DNA of 64,000 nucleotides, taken from NCBI RefSeq assembly GCF_028401385.1, contig NZ_JAQOMR010000001.1, positions 622,501 to 686,500 on the forward strand, read 5' to 3'. Shown piece by piece: positions 30,366-40,350 of this stretch; positions within the stretch are counted from its first letter, which is position 1; the number at the start of each line of letters is the position of its first letter. The position numbers and the translations under genes were made by a program. A model generated the notes under the pieces. The model did not search any database, was not told the origin of the DNA, and saw only the letters and a program-made list of their open reading frames with translations. The stretch comes from Marinicella algicola. Lineage in GTDB: Bacteria > Pseudomonadota > Gammaproteobacteria > Xanthomonadales > Marinicellaceae.

Positions 30366-31257
30366 CGGCCACCCAACACAGGCGGACCGTCAGTTGCAGC
30401 CCTGCCGCTTTCGACAAGGGCCTCCAGATGGGCAAGCACGGAAAGGGCGGCAGCGCCGTGAAGTTTCCGGTCCGTGGTGCGGTAGATCACCTCCACCATT
30501 TCGGCAATCGTCTGATCGCCAACCGCGAGCCGTTCGATGATCGCCCGTTCGCGCATGCGCCGGTGTGAGCGGATGCCGCGGACGAAACCATGTGCTGATT
30601 TCACCGGCGCGCCATGGCCCGGCAGATAAATGGTTTCCGGGCGCGTCAGCAGTTTTTCGAGCGAGGCGATATAATCATTCATCGACCCGTCGGGTGGCGC
30701 GACGATGGTTGTCGACCAGCCCATGACGTGGTCTCCTGAGAACAAAAAGGGGTGCCTTCCAGCGCAAAGGCGAGGTGGTTGGCGGTGTGGCCGGGCGTGT
30801 GCAGCGCGCGCAGTAGAAAACCGTCGACGGTCAGCTGCTCGCCGTCACCGATTTCCAGATCCGGCACCAGGCTCATATCCGCGCTTTCCGCAAAAGGGTT
30901 TTGCTCCCCTTCATGCAGTGGGCGCGCCGCAGTATGCGGGGCGAATGCGACAATCGGCGCACCGGTTGCAGCCTTCAGGCGGCGGGCCATCGGGGTGTGG
31001 TCGAGATGCGTATGGGTCAAGGCGATGTGCTCGACCCTTCGGCCCGCGATCGCCTTTATCCATATCTCGAAATGGCCCTCGATATCGGGCCCCGGATCGA
31101 TGATGGTCAGCGTGTTGTCGCCGACGAGGTAGCCGTTTGTGCCATGGAAGGTGAAAGGCGAAGGATTTTCAGCGGTCAGCCGGGAAACACCATCGGTAAT
31201 CGCGACTGTTCGACCGTAGGCCGGATCGAATGCGCGTTCAAACTCAGGCTCGTTCAT
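30347..31257 (-). CDS. MBL-fold metallo-hydrolase, LACTB2-like (frame break near 30745)
   Basis: Zinc hydrolase of the glyoxalase-II/beta-lactamase fold. [18 protein letters not shown] is followed by the zinc motif [17 protein letters not shown] (THxHxDH), then [19 protein letters not shown]. After one missing base it continues [20 protein letters not shown] and [10 protein letters not shown] winged-helix-like C-terminus follows ([20 protein letters not shown]) as in LACTB2-type proteins. About 302 residues. The substrate is not evident. ATG (31255-31257) is the only good start. Confidence 0.87.
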
Positions 31258-31454
31258 GATCTTCTCCGTGCCTGCAATGTGCGGCCTGAAGGAACCTATC
31301 TGACATCGTTGCGACAGATTGCAAGTGCGGCGAGGGGGGCAGGGCCTTGCGTGATGATAAAAACTCGGACGAGCGACCGATTTAGTCGTTGTGGCCTGCG
31401 GTGAGCTTTGCTAAGAGGCATGTCGTTCCGCAGGTGTTATTCCAGCGGACATGT

Positions 31455-31528
31455 TGGGGTATAGCCAAGCGGTAAGGCACCGGTTTTTGGTATCGGCATC
31501 CCTGGTTCGAATCCAGGTACCCCAGCCA
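31455..31528 (+). tRNA. tRNA-Gln (anticodon TTG), CCA encoded
   Basis: Acceptor TGGGGTA pairs with TACCCCA. The D arm is AGCCAAGCGGTAAGGC and the anticodon arm CCGGT-TTTTGGT-ATCGG gives anticodon TTG. The T arm is CCTGG-TTCGAAT-CCAGG, with discriminator G and CCA. The whole cloverleaf folds with 74 nt. Confidence 0.95.
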
Positions 31529-31709
31529 TATCGATCTTCTGATGACAATGAAGCATAAGAATGCACGAAATCGCCATTTCTCGTGCACCCCCGAGTCAAG
31601 CGATTTCTCGGGATTTGCAAATTTTCTTTGAAAATCAAATTAAATCAGATACTTGTGTCTTTATTGGATCAGATCGCGATGAAGATCGGGATTCTGTCAT
31701 GTTAGGACT
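31529..31709. other. AT-rich gap downstream of tRNA-Gln
   Basis: No gene seen. Markedly AT-rich compared with the flanks, which often marks insertion downstream of a tRNA, but I find no repeat of the tRNA 3' end here and therefore no proof of an att site. Confidence 0.35.
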
Positions 31710-31979
31710 TTAATCAGAGTTCAGCTCTTGCCCCCGGTTTTCTTGAAGAGGCGGAAGCCCAAAGCGTGCGGGGCAAAGCATCCTGAACGCACCCTCAACC
31801 ACATATATGCGCCCGCAGTTTTCCTGGCGCGGCATCTGGGAACGACAGCTTAGCGCCCCCATTTCGGACGTCCAGAGATTGCCGACCTGATCCGAAAAGC
31901 TGCCGTTCGTGACGTCGCGTGCGAAGGTCTGCAGAGGGCCGATAGCGGTTAACTCACCGAGGCCTCCGAAGCTACCCAT
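31710..31979 (-). CDS. Small hypothetical protein downstream of the HNH gene
   Basis: 89 residues (MGSFGGLGELTAIGPLQTFA, MPRQENCGRIYVVEGAFRML). I do not recognise it. Its ATG overlaps the HNH stop by 8 bp, which would allow translational coupling. The composition is less GC-biased than typical shadow frames. It could equally be a relic; evidence is thin. Confidence 0.3.
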   Translation of the reverse strand: MGSFGGLGELTAIGPLQTFARDVTNGSFSDQVGNLWTSEMGALSCRSQMPRQENCGRIYVVEGAFRMLCPARFGLPPLQENRGQELNSD

Positions 31980-32793
31980 TCAATGGGAAGTCCTTCAGCC
32001 GTTTGATTGAAGCAATCAATTTGAGGCGGAGGCTGTCATTTTCTTTATCAAAATGCAACTTTCGATGACAGTTCGGGCAGCACACAACTGCATTATCTGT
32101 TGTGTCCGGGCCACCTTCGCCAAGTGACCTCACGTGATGTACTTCCAAGAATGGTTCGCCATTTAGGCGTTTAAACGGGGCCGCGCTGCCGCAATTCTCA
32201 CAATTTCCAGCGGCTTCTCTGAGTACCCAAGCGATGACTTCTGGATCTCGAACATACCGCTCTAGTGTGGTGGAACTCTTGGGGACCTTGTGGTGCCCTT
32301 TTGGGACTGGTGGTTTTCTTGTGTGAATCCGCCTGAGCGCGCGCTCGACGCGTTCAGTTAGTTCTTTTGGATCCGCTGTAGGTGTTTCTGCCGAAGCAGG
32401 ACCTAACACCCAATATCGACGCTTAAGACCGTGCTGGGATGGTAAGATACCTTTTTGATTGCAGTAATCCAAGAAGCCTTGATCTATAGCGTCATAGCCC
32501 TCGTCACTAGGCCCCAATGCTTCGCCGAATAGACTGGACAGCACCATGTTTGTCTTCCGACCATCCCGTTCAGCAAGATTGTCAGCATGGCTAATGTCGT
32601 TGTTTACGTATCCAGCGAATTTGCCGGGAGCAAATCGAAAACTACCGTGAATTTGCACAACAGCAAAGAGTTTGCCGTTTTTGATCCGCGCATCGTGAAA
32701 TCGTCTCTCGCTTACGTTGGTGCTCTCGCCATAGAGATAGAGTGTTTCGATATTATCGAGGACTTGTTCAACAGTGCTTACGATTTCATCCAT
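31972..32793 (-). CDS. HNH endonuclease
   Basis: 273 residues, intact. The C-terminal nuclease has paired zinc cysteines and the HNH core: GNCENCGSAAPFKRLNGEPF, LEVHHVRSLGEGGPDTTDNA, VVCCPNCHRKLHFDKEN. This pattern is close to McrA-type HNH nucleases. The N-terminal half (MDEIVSTVEQVLDNIETLYL; FGEALGPSDEGYDAIDQGFL) is probably a recognition domain that I cannot name. It lies in an accessory region after tRNA-Gln, with a lower GC content than the core. A role against foreign DNA is likely but unproven; homing or restriction of modified DNA are both possible. Confidence 0.82.
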   Translation of the reverse strand: MDEIVSTVEQVLDNIETLYLYGESTNVSERRFHDARIKNGKLFAVVQIHGSFRFAPGKFAGYVNNDISHADNLAERDGRKTNMVLSSLFGEALGPSDEGYDAIDQGFLDYCNQKGILPSQHGLKRRYWVLGPASAETPTADPKELTERVERALRRIHTRKPPVPKGHHKVPKSSTTLERYVRDPEVIAWVLREAAGNCENCGSAAPFKRLNGEPFLEVHHVRSLGEGGPDTTDNAVVCCPNCHRKLHFDKENDSLRLKLIASIKRLKDFPLNG

Positions 32794-33023
32794 AACAACC
32801 CCAGTCGCTAATGTGGTTGATTTACCAGTAGCATAGGTAACATATAGGCCGCGCGCACCTACTGTGTCTTCTTTGAAAGCCGCAGCGTAGCATCGGCAAG
32901 ATTGCTAAAGGTCAGTGATGGGCCGGAAGCCACAAGGCGCCTCTTGGTTCCCAAGGTCCGTTTAGTCTACCTTGTTGCCACAACTTGCCTGACAGCTCCC
33001 GGCCCCTTCGCCGTCATACGCCA

Positions 33024-34096
33024 TCAATGCAGCATCGGTCGGTTTTCCAGCCTATCTGCTCGCTCAAGCATTCGGATGACCGACCTGAGGCTCAGCGCCG
33101 GTTTTCTGCCGGCAAACCTCTCGATGACTTCGGTGATGATCTCGATCGAATTCTCCGACAATCCACGGCGCCGCCCTTCCTGACTGGCGAAGGCGGTGAG
33201 AGCCGGTGTGCTGAGCTCAGTCAGGTTGATGGTGACAAGCCGGCTTAACAGCGGTTCCGACACTCCGTCGAGGCTGTTTGCCGTCAGGATCCAGCCAACC
33301 CAGCGCATGTCGAAGCGGAGTTGATAGAAAGGACACTCCCATCGTCGCGATGTTTCTGGTTCCAGCAAGGGCAGCAGACTGTCAGCAATGCTGTGCCGCT
33401 CTCCCCGGGTGGATACGGCCGCAGTTGCTTTCTCGATCTCATCAAGGACAATGATTGGGTTGGCGACCAAGTGCGTTATTATTGTCGCAACCGGCTTTCC
33501 TGCATGAGCGGAACTCCAACCACGCTGCACGCCGCCGACTGAAAACGAGGACTGCTCCACGGTGGCATCGATCGTGCGCAGCGGCACATCGAGAGCGGCA
33601 CTGGTCCGGCGCGCCCAGGTACTTTTGCCGATCCCAGGTGGACCGACCAGCAACATCGGGGAAGCCGGAAACCAGGATCACCCCGGCGGACCTGAGTTCG
33701 CATTGCGTACCAGACGTGCTCAGTAGCAGGGGCCATCCACGGCATTTCCGTATGCAGTGCGGATGCTATCTCGTCGGCCTCTGTTTCGGTTTCGATGCGG
33801 CGCAATTCAACACCGCCCGAAAGCATCTCGATCTGCTGACGGTCATCGGCCTTGAGATGCGAAAATCCGGAAGCTCGGTGGCGGTTTTGTTCAATTCTGT
33901 TGACCCGGCGCCTGATGCGCGCGTGATCCTCACGGGTGACTGTATCAGCGGCTCTCTGCCAGTCCTCCTTTTCCCGCTCTTCCGGCGAGAGCTTTGCCTC
34001 CCGCAGCTTTCGAAGGTGCTCTTCGAAACGGCGCGTGACCTCGATGGTATTGAGGGGCTCGAAGAACCGGGCTTCGACAAAGGTTATGCGGGTCAT
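33024..34096 (-). CDS. AAA+ ATPase, Lon-like (frame break near 33680)
   Basis: The N-terminal helical part starts MTRITFVEARFFEPLNTIEV and includes EEHLRKLREAKLSPEEREKE. After MRTQVRRGDPGF the frame shifts, and the AAA core follows: Walker A MLLVGPPGIGKSTWARRTSA, Walker B PIIVLDEIEKATAAVSTRG, sensor 1 WILTANSLDGVSEPLLSRL and arginine residues after it. The C-terminal lid is FAGRKPALSLRSVIRMLERA. About 355 residues. It resembles stand-alone Lon-type ATPases without the protease domain. No partner gene is next to it, so its substrate is unknown. Confidence 0.8.
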
Positions 34097-34658
34097 GGGT
34101 ACTCAAGCTGACGGTGATAGGCGTGGACAGATACTGAGGAGCAGTAATGTGGAGGGCGGATATTCGGGGCCGGTGTGGCCGCCTTCAAACAGGAGGCGGA
34201 GATAGCACCAATATCAAACGCTTTTAAAGTCCTGATTTTTCCACATAAATAATTGAATACGTTGATTTAATGCGAGAAAGGAAACTCCGCCTTGTTGGCA
34301 GTCAAAGACCCGGGCGGCGTGCATGTGAAACAGCCGCGCGAATACCCGAAACGGGTTCGGAATTTCTCATCGCACGGCCAGACGCATACCCTGAAAGAGC
34401 GGCCATCTGAGGTTTTCGCATTTCGTATGATTTGCGTATCGAACTGACGAAGCAGCCGTCGCCACACTAAGAGGTAATGCGAAAATCAGAATGCCATTCG
34501 CATCGTCAGGGGTCGTTTGAGGCCTGTGGCAGAGGTCGCTCAAACCAGGTTCCGTGAATCGTGGTTAACGGCACGTTGACCGTCATTGGTTTCGGTGTGA
34601 CATGCAGTCGAAATGATCTGCCTGCCTTCCACCCCATCGCGCTTCTCGCTGTGCAAAT
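34097..34658. other. Intergenic region between the AAA+ and phosphoesterase genes
   Basis: About 560 bp with no supported gene. It is divergent space, so both promoters lie here, and 34205-34270 is AT-rich. The reverse frame 34267-34467 has no ribosome site and I leave it out. Confidence 0.4.
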
Positions 34659-35462
34659 GTGAACATCATGCCCGTTTTGGTCACCGCCGACCTGCATCTC
34701 GACCAATGGCTCGGAGAAGGACGTGATCCCTTCGCCGCGCTGCCTCCTGAAACCTTCGGCACATTGGATGCACTGATCATCGCAGGAGATCTGGCGGACA
34801 AACCGAAAACGAGATGGCCAAGAATGCTTCAGCAGCTCGGGCGTCATATCGACCCGGCACGCATTTACGTGTTCCCCGGAAACCACGACTATTACCACCA
34901 CGTCATTGATGGCGATGACCGTCTTGCCGAATTGACAGCTCACGCTGGAGCCAACTTTGCCCAGAAGGCAGAAATCACGGTCGGCAATACAAGGTTTCTG
35001 TGTTGCACGCTCTGGACTGACTTCGCGCTTCATGGCGCGCCTGCTACGGCCATGGCGTTCGCCAGAACACGGATGAATGATTACCGCTATATCCGTAAAC
35101 CACCCCGGTACGGCAAGATCCAGCCCTCCGACACGGCGCTCGTTCACGGTGATCATCGGCGCTGGCTGGAAGACCAGTTGGCGTCGCCGTTTGCTGGCAA
35201 AACGGTCGTGGTGACGCATCACTGTCCGCATCCGGAGCTGCTGTCAGATACGCCAACCGAGTTTGATCCGATCTACGGATCGGATCTTCGGGCACTGATC
35301 ACGAAGCACGATCCTGACGCCTGGTTGTTCGGACATACGCATCGACAGCGTGAAGCCGTTGAAGGCGACACGATCGTCCGCAATGTTTCGCTTGGTTATC
35401 CGTCGGAGGTGGAGGCCGGGCAGGAAGCTGAACTCTTGATGCGGGGCATGGTTGAAGCCTGA
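34659..35462 (+). CDS. Calcineurin-like metallophosphoesterase
   Basis: About 265 residues, intact. The metal-binding blocks occur in order: PVLVTADLHLDQWLGEGRDP (D, H), DALIIAGDLADKPKTRW (GD), IYVFPGNHDYYHH (GNH), VVVTHHCPHPELLSD (H), and AWLFGHTHRQREAVEGD (GHTH). Start is ATG 34659 or 34668; no strong ribosome site decides. The substrate cannot be told from sequence. Confidence 0.88.
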   Translation: MNIMPVLVTADLHLDQWLGEGRDPFAALPPETFGTLDALIIAGDLADKPKTRWPRMLQQLGRHIDPARIYVFPGNHDYYHHVIDGDDRLAELTAHAGANFAQKAEITVGNTRFLCCTLWTDFALHGAPATAMAFARTRMNDYRYIRKPPRYGKIQPSDTALVHGDHRRWLEDQLASPFAGKTVVVTHHCPHPELLSDTPTEFDPIYGSDLRALITKHDPDAWLFGHTHRQREAVEGDTIVRNVSLGYPSEVEAGQEAELLMRGMVEA

Positions 35463-35991
35463 ACATGCCGGGATCGTGTCCCGAGGCGTGGTGTAGCTGG
35501 ATCGGTGGTCACCGGTGTTTTTCCGGTAGGGTCGGGTTGTTGAAGCTCAACCTGACGCCATCGAGATTGCGTCAGAGCCCCATTGCAACGCCGATTGACA
35601 ATCTGGATGTTCACCGCCTCGCCCCAGCTGTTCGAGGCAGGCTCGGCGCTCATGGTCAGCATTCTTTCTCCACCGCAGCTTAAATGGCTCTCGACAGATA
35701 CCTTGGTATCGGGTCGCCATACTTTGGAACCGTGGGCAAAACCCCAAGTGTGATTTCGCAAAAGGGCGGACGAGATGCAAATAATTGGGCCACGTTGGCT
35801 GGGCACGATTTCTTCCTTCCATAGCCTGCTCCGCGTTCGTTCCCGGTCTTCAATGGCGAAAACTAAGCTGAAGACGAGGTGACCGTCAGGAGCGGAGGCG
35901 TGGACAAGAAGCTCAGCGGTCCAGATGTCGGTAATCCGCGAGAATGGCCTACGTAAATGACACCTTAAGTAACCAAACGGAGAAATTGAAC
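35463..35991. other. Gap holding one copy of a dispersed repeat
   Basis: No supported gene. It contains the 96-bp repeat at 35669-35764 and, at its right end, the upstream region of the SnoaL-like gene. Sequence left of the repeat (35500-35660) could be the rest of an insertion remnant but has no match elsewhere in the window. Confidence 0.4.
35669..35764. repeat. 96-bp dispersed repeat, copy 1
   Basis: Matches 45730-45825 in the same orientation with about seven mismatches. It runs from TCCACCGCAGCTTAAATGGC to GTGTGATTTCGCAAAAG. Both copies are open on the reverse strand, reading LLRNHTWGF.HGSK.W.PDTKV. The character (IS end, coding remnant or small repeat family) is not resolved. Confidence 0.7.
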
Positions 35992-36441
35992 ATGAATGAC
36001 GACGCACTTGCCAAAGTTCGTGTAACCATAGCCGCCGATTATTTCCGGTATGTCGATAATGGTGACCCCAGGCTCCCGGACCTGATGACCGACGACGTGG
36101 AAATCTATTTTCCCAAGTTTGGAACAAGTAAAGGAAAAGAAGCACTGGCAGAGGCCGCCCGGGGTCTAATGGCTTCCCTTCTGAGCCTCGCTCACGACAT
36201 GGAAAGCATGAAGTATCATGTGGCCGGCAACCATGTAATCACAGAAGGCTTCGAGAGCGGTGTAACCAAAGACGGGATAGCATGGCCGATCGCCGGACGG
36301 TCTGAAGGTCGGTTCTGCAATGTTTTTGAGTTTGAAGGCGAGCTGATCAAACGACTGTTTGTGTATGTCGATCCCGATTTCGCCAGCACGCACGGTGAAA
36401 GGTTTCTTTGGGGAGATAGAATCCGGACATTGGAGGAATAA
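35992..36441 (+). CDS. SnoaL/NTF2-like protein
   Basis: 149 residues from ATG 35992 (GGAG 10 bases upstream; an in-frame ATG at 35944 is less well supported). The cone-shaped alpha+beta fold shows as VTIAADYFRYVDNGDPRLPD, DLMTDDVEIYFPKFGTSKGK, MKYHVAGNHVITEGFESGVT, and GRFCNVFEFEGELIKRLFVY. These are typical of ketosteroid-isomerase-like SnoaL proteins, which include isomerases, cyclases and non-enzymatic binders. No catalytic pair is obvious. Stands alone. Confidence 0.75.
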   Translation: MNDDALAKVRVTIAADYFRYVDNGDPRLPDLMTDDVEIYFPKFGTSKGKEALAEAARGLMASLLSLAHDMESMKYHVAGNHVITEGFESGVTKDGIAWPIAGRSEGRFCNVFEFEGELIKRLFVYVDPDFASTHGERFLWGDRIRTLEE

Positions 36442-36519
36442 ACGCCCTGCTCTGGATGATAACGTTTGCTTGCAACGTTTTGGACCATTCTCAGCAACTT
36501 CGAACGTCGACGCGGCTAA

Positions 36520-37410
36520 GTATCTGTCCAAGAATTGCGCTGACGCCCGGGGTTGAGTGAAGAGCGGCAATCAGATTCTTTGTATTTTGCGACAAATACG
36601 GAGATATCGAATGGCCTGGACACCCTTCACCTGGCGTCACCATGACAGAAGCCGCCTGCGCTACGCGAGTGACCTGACGGATCGGGAATGGAGCATGATC
36701 GCCCCTTTTATGCCATCACAGCCTTTGCGAGGCCGCAGGCGCAAGACCTCGCTTTGCGCCGTGATGGACGCCATTTTCTACCTGCTGCAGTCCCGATTAC
36801 CAATGGGCGTTGCTGCCGCACGACTTTCCGCCGAAGAGCACAGTCCATCACTATTTCAAACGATTCTGCCGGGACGGGACATGGCGACGTATTCATGACG
36901 CGCTCTATTGCCGGACCCGGCGATTGGAGGGGCGCGAGGAGCAGACGTCGTTTGCCATCATTGACAGCCAGTCGGTGAAGACCGGCCCGGATGCCCGCCG
37001 CGATGTCGGCCATGATGCAGGCAAAGGTCAAGGGCCGCAAGCGGCACATTCTGGTCGACACGCTCGGCATGCTTCTCAAGGCCGAGGTTCACTCGGCAGG
37101 CATTCAGGATCGCGACGGAGCAGCGCTCGTGTTCAACAAAATCGCCAATCGTTTTCCCTTCATCGAGAAAATCTGCGGTGATGGCGGCTATCAGGGCCGA
37201 AGGGTGGAAGAGGCAAACGCAATCAAGCAGGTTTTCAGGTTCTGCCGAAGCGCTGGATTGTCGAACGAACATTGGCGTGGCTCGGGATAAACCGCCGTTT
37301 GACAAAGGATTTTGAGCGGTTCTCAGCAATGAGCCTCGCCTTCATTCAGACCGCTATGATCAAGCTCATGACAAAGCGGCTCGCTCGCTATCCGCTTTCT
37401 TGAACAGACT
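36520..37410 (+). mobile_element. IS5-family insertion sequence with CTAA target duplication
   Basis: CTAA at 36516-36519 and again at 37411-37414 flanks 891 bp. The left end GTATCTGTCCAAGAATTGCG and the inverted right end AGTCTGTTCAAGAAAGCGG share TCTGT.CAAGAA, i.e. imperfect terminal inverted repeats. YTAR target duplications are known for IS5/IS427-type elements. The transposase inside is broken, so it is not self-mobile. Confidence 0.78.
36611..37402 (+). pseudogene. IS5-family DDE transposase, frameshifted
   Basis: Starts MAWTPFTWRHHDRSRLRYAS, DLTDREWSMIAPFMPSQPLR, the usual IS5/IS427 N-terminus. After DAIFYLLQS the frame changes to LLPHDFPPKSTVHHYFKRFC and EEQTSFAIIDSQSVKTGPDA (first catalytic Asp), then to VKGRKRHILVDTLGMLLKAE with [11 protein letters not shown] (second Asp). 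Finally [20 protein letters not shown] carries the Glu, with a stop at 37400. The three frame changes are each the opposite sign (+1 or -2) from the one-base losses seen elsewhere, so some of this may be genuine decay. Confidence 0.82.
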
Positions 37411-37617
37411 CTAAGTTGGCTTCGAGAGTCCGGGTAGGCTTACCTGCTTACAGTGAAGTTGGCAGGTCGCGGTCGGTGGGTCAGTGTCAAGAGCGTTGAG
37501 GCCGCAATTGCAATTGCGGCGCACATGAAGAGAACAGGTCCCAGCATCACGTAACCTAATCCTCCGGCGATCAGACCGACAATACTTGCCACGGCGCCCG
37601 TGCTTTGCGTGTAGCCT

Positions 37618-38932
37618 GAGACTGTCTAGAATTTTGTGCCCTGGCGTTGTTTCAGGACATAGGGAAACGTTCTTCGAACATGATTGCGAGCTGGCTTTTG
37701 ACGGCGTGCCATTCTCGCACTGAACGCTTCCACTCGGTTGAGGTAGCATTGAGGGCCAGATAGATCAACTTGGCCGCAGCCTCATCGCTCGGGAAGTGTC
37801 CGCGCGTTCTGACGGCGCGCCGGATTTTCGAGTTCAGCGCCTCAATGGAATTCGTGGTGTAGATCAGCCTGCGCACCTCGGGCGGATAGTCGAGAAACGG
37901 GATGACCTCGTTCCAGGCCCGCCGCCAGCTTGGCGCGATCGCCGGATAGCGCCTGGCAAGGTCACTGTCCTCGAAAGTTGCCAGCGCTTCTTCCGCCGCC
38001 TCGATATTCACGGCGGTGTAGACCGTCTTGAGCGCCTTGGCGACGGCCTTGCGGTCCTTGTAGCTGGCGAAATTCATGGAATGGCGCAGGAGATGGACAA
38101 TGCAGGTCTGAACCTGCGTCCTCGGGAAGGCTGCCTCGATGGCCTGCGGAAAGCCCTTGAGGCCGTCGACCACGGCGATCAGAATGTCCTGAACACCCCG
38201 GTTGCGCAGATCGGAAAGCACGCTGGCCCAGAATTTGGCGCCTTCATTGGCCTGGAACCACAGGCCCAGCACGTCGCGCGTGCCGTCCGGAAGGATCGCC
38301 AGCGCCACGAACACCGCCTTGTTGGAGACCGCGCCGTCGCTGCGGATATTGACCCGGATCGCGTCCATGAAGACGATCGGATAGCAGGGCTCCAGAGGCC
38401 GGTTCTGCCATGCCGTGACCTCATCCATCACGCTATCGGTGATGGCGGAAATCAGGCCGGGGACGCCTCCACGCCGTAGATTTCCTCGATATGCCCCTGG
38501 ATCTCCCGGGTCGTCATGCCCCGGGCATACATCGAGATGATCTTGCGGTCGAAATCGGGAAAGCGGCGCTGGTATTTGGCGATCAGCACCGGATCGAAGG
38601 TGCCGTTGCGGTCGCGTGGGATGTCGAGGACCACCTTGCCGCTGTCGGTGGTCACCGTCTTGCTGCTGCTGCCATTGCGGCGGTTTGCCGGCTCGTTATG
38701 GCCTTCGGGCACAGCCTCAGCCCGCTCTTCGTCGAGATGGACGTCAATCTCGGTGCTCAGGGCACGTTCGGCCAGTGCTTTCGTCAGTTCGGACAGAATA
38801 CCATCCTTGCCGAAAAGGTCACCGGGCGAGCGCCCTTGCATCAGGCGGTCCAGGAGTTCTTTGTCGATGCTCATACGTGGGTCTCCTCAAAGAGCAGTTA
38901 CCACGCCAGAGCACAAAAATCAGGACAGTCCC
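37618..38932 (-). mobile_element. IS256-family insertion sequence with 8-bp target duplication
   Basis: 1315 bp bounded by TGTAGCCT at 37610-37617 and 38933-38940. Terminal inverted repeats: left GAGACTGTCTAGAATTTTGT, right (inverted) GGGACTGTCCTGATTTTTGT. Eight- to nine-bp target duplications and a mutator-type transposase are IS256 hallmarks. The exact duplication indicates a fairly recent insertion. Confidence 0.92.
37652..38874 (-). CDS. IS256-family (mutator-type) transposase (frame break near 38455)
   Basis: MSIDKELLDRLMQGRSPGDL, then RNGSSSKTVTTDSGKVVLDI, PRDRNGTFDP and ISMYARGMTTREIQGHIEEI form the N-terminal DNA-binding part. One base out of frame it continues ISAITDSVMDEVTAWQNRPL and PIVFMDAIRVNIRSDG (catalytic Asp). 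DILIAVVDGLKGFPQAIEAA (second Asp) and CIVHLLRHSMNFASYKDRK follow, then YTTNSIEALNSKIRRAVRTR (Glu in the ..NxIE motif). About 406 residues. The break equals one missing base, so the element may be active in the real genome. Confidence 0.92.
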
Positions 38933-40350
38933 TGTAGCCTTGGACCGCGCCCTGAAGCCGTTCACACGCCGCCTTGGACAGAACCGCCATGAAGGTCGGC
39001 CACATGAGCCCGTTTCCAAGTGCGATCAACGCTGCACCAGCATACACAAATTCCGCCCGAGGAAAGAAGAAGGCGGCGAACCCTAATGCCAGACACGCGC
39101 CGCCAAAGCTCATCAACGCCCTGTCACCGGATGTTTCGCCGAGACGTGCCAGAACTGGCCCTTGCACCAGGATCATTGCGACACTGAGAAGCGCAAAGAA
39201 AAGGCCGATCTGCGTCACACCCCAATCCAGAACTTCGATCGCATGGACAGGGAAAGCCACGTAAAAGAAACTGAATCCAAGCATGACGAGGAAGTTGACA
39301 ACCATGAGCACTGGCATCCGCGGAAGAGCCAGAATTGCGCCTATCCCATCTGACTCGACACCCTCGACTTTGTAAGCGGACTGCTTTTCCTGTCCGTAGA
39401 GGTCACACGCGCTCGGCTCTTCAATAAATTTCGTAATTGGCTTGGGGACCGCTTCAACCAAACCAAACTGGATGAACCCCAAGGCGATCGCGGAGATGAC
39501 TACCGCTGCAATCACGGGCAATGCCGCGCCCAAGACTGTTGCGCCAAGAAGCCCGGCCACTGCCGGGCCGACCACGAATCCAAGATTGCTGGCGACAGCC
39601 ATTCGACCGAAATTCCTGGTGCGATCCTCTTCTGCAGTGATGTCCGACAAGTAGGCGTTGGACACGGATACATTTCCGCCTGTAAGCCCATCAGCCGCCC
39701 GTGCGAAAAACAACGCCAGCAAGGGAAGCGTCAGAACAAAATCCCCGAACCATGGGTTCGATACTTGGAATAACACTCCGTCCGGCAAGGCGAATGCGAC
39801 CAGGAAGACGATCCAAGACAACAACGTTCCCAGCTGGCTGAGAAGCAAAAGTCGCCGACGCCCCATCCGGTCGGACATTTTGCCCAAGGCTGGCGCACCG
39901 AAGAGCTGAAAGAAGGAGTAAGTCGCCGCGAGGATGCCATAGACAACGGCGTTCCCGCCCCATTGTGTTACCAGAACCACGAGGAACGGCGTCACGATCG
40001 AAAAGCCCAGGGTGCCAACGAATGTCACGGCCAAGAGCGGAGCGATGGAAGGATTGGCATTTTTCGCGCTCAAGAGGCCCCACCGTCGTTTCCCGAAAAG
40101 AGCTTGGTGATCGAGCGGATGGTCGCTGTCCGCCAAGTTCTTAGCATTGTGCGCTAGTTCGAGCCGTCGATCCAGCCCTTGGCTACGGGCCGTCATCCGA
40201 TGCGAAATCACTCCTGAGCATCAGCTTGAAAGACGCATGGCGAAAACTCGATCGGTGGTCCATTGGCGCTCGCAAAGCCGGGCACCTTCACAAGGCAACC
40301 GTCTGCGTGCAGCGCCTATACCTTGGCGTTAGCAGCACTGCCGGAACGGG

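Larger units (their letters stand above)
37440..40211 (-). pseudogene. MFS efflux transporter split by an IS256-type element
   Basis: The N-terminal part (38941-40211) reads APLLAVTFVGTLGFSIVTPF, GAPALGKMSDRMGRRRLLLL (MFS motif A), and ARAADGLTGGNVSVSNAYLS. It continues to WPTFMAVLSKAACERLQGAV. The last part is found beyond the insertion: GYTQSTGAVASIVGLIAGGL, GPVLFMCAAIAIAA, ending TAA 37440-37442. Removing the IS and one 8-bp duplicate restores the frame exactly (GAVQGYTQSTGA). It was a TetA-like 12-helix drug-efflux protein with a long inter-lobe loop. The start is uncertain; homologous sequence begins near SIAPLLAVTF. Confidence 0.85.
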
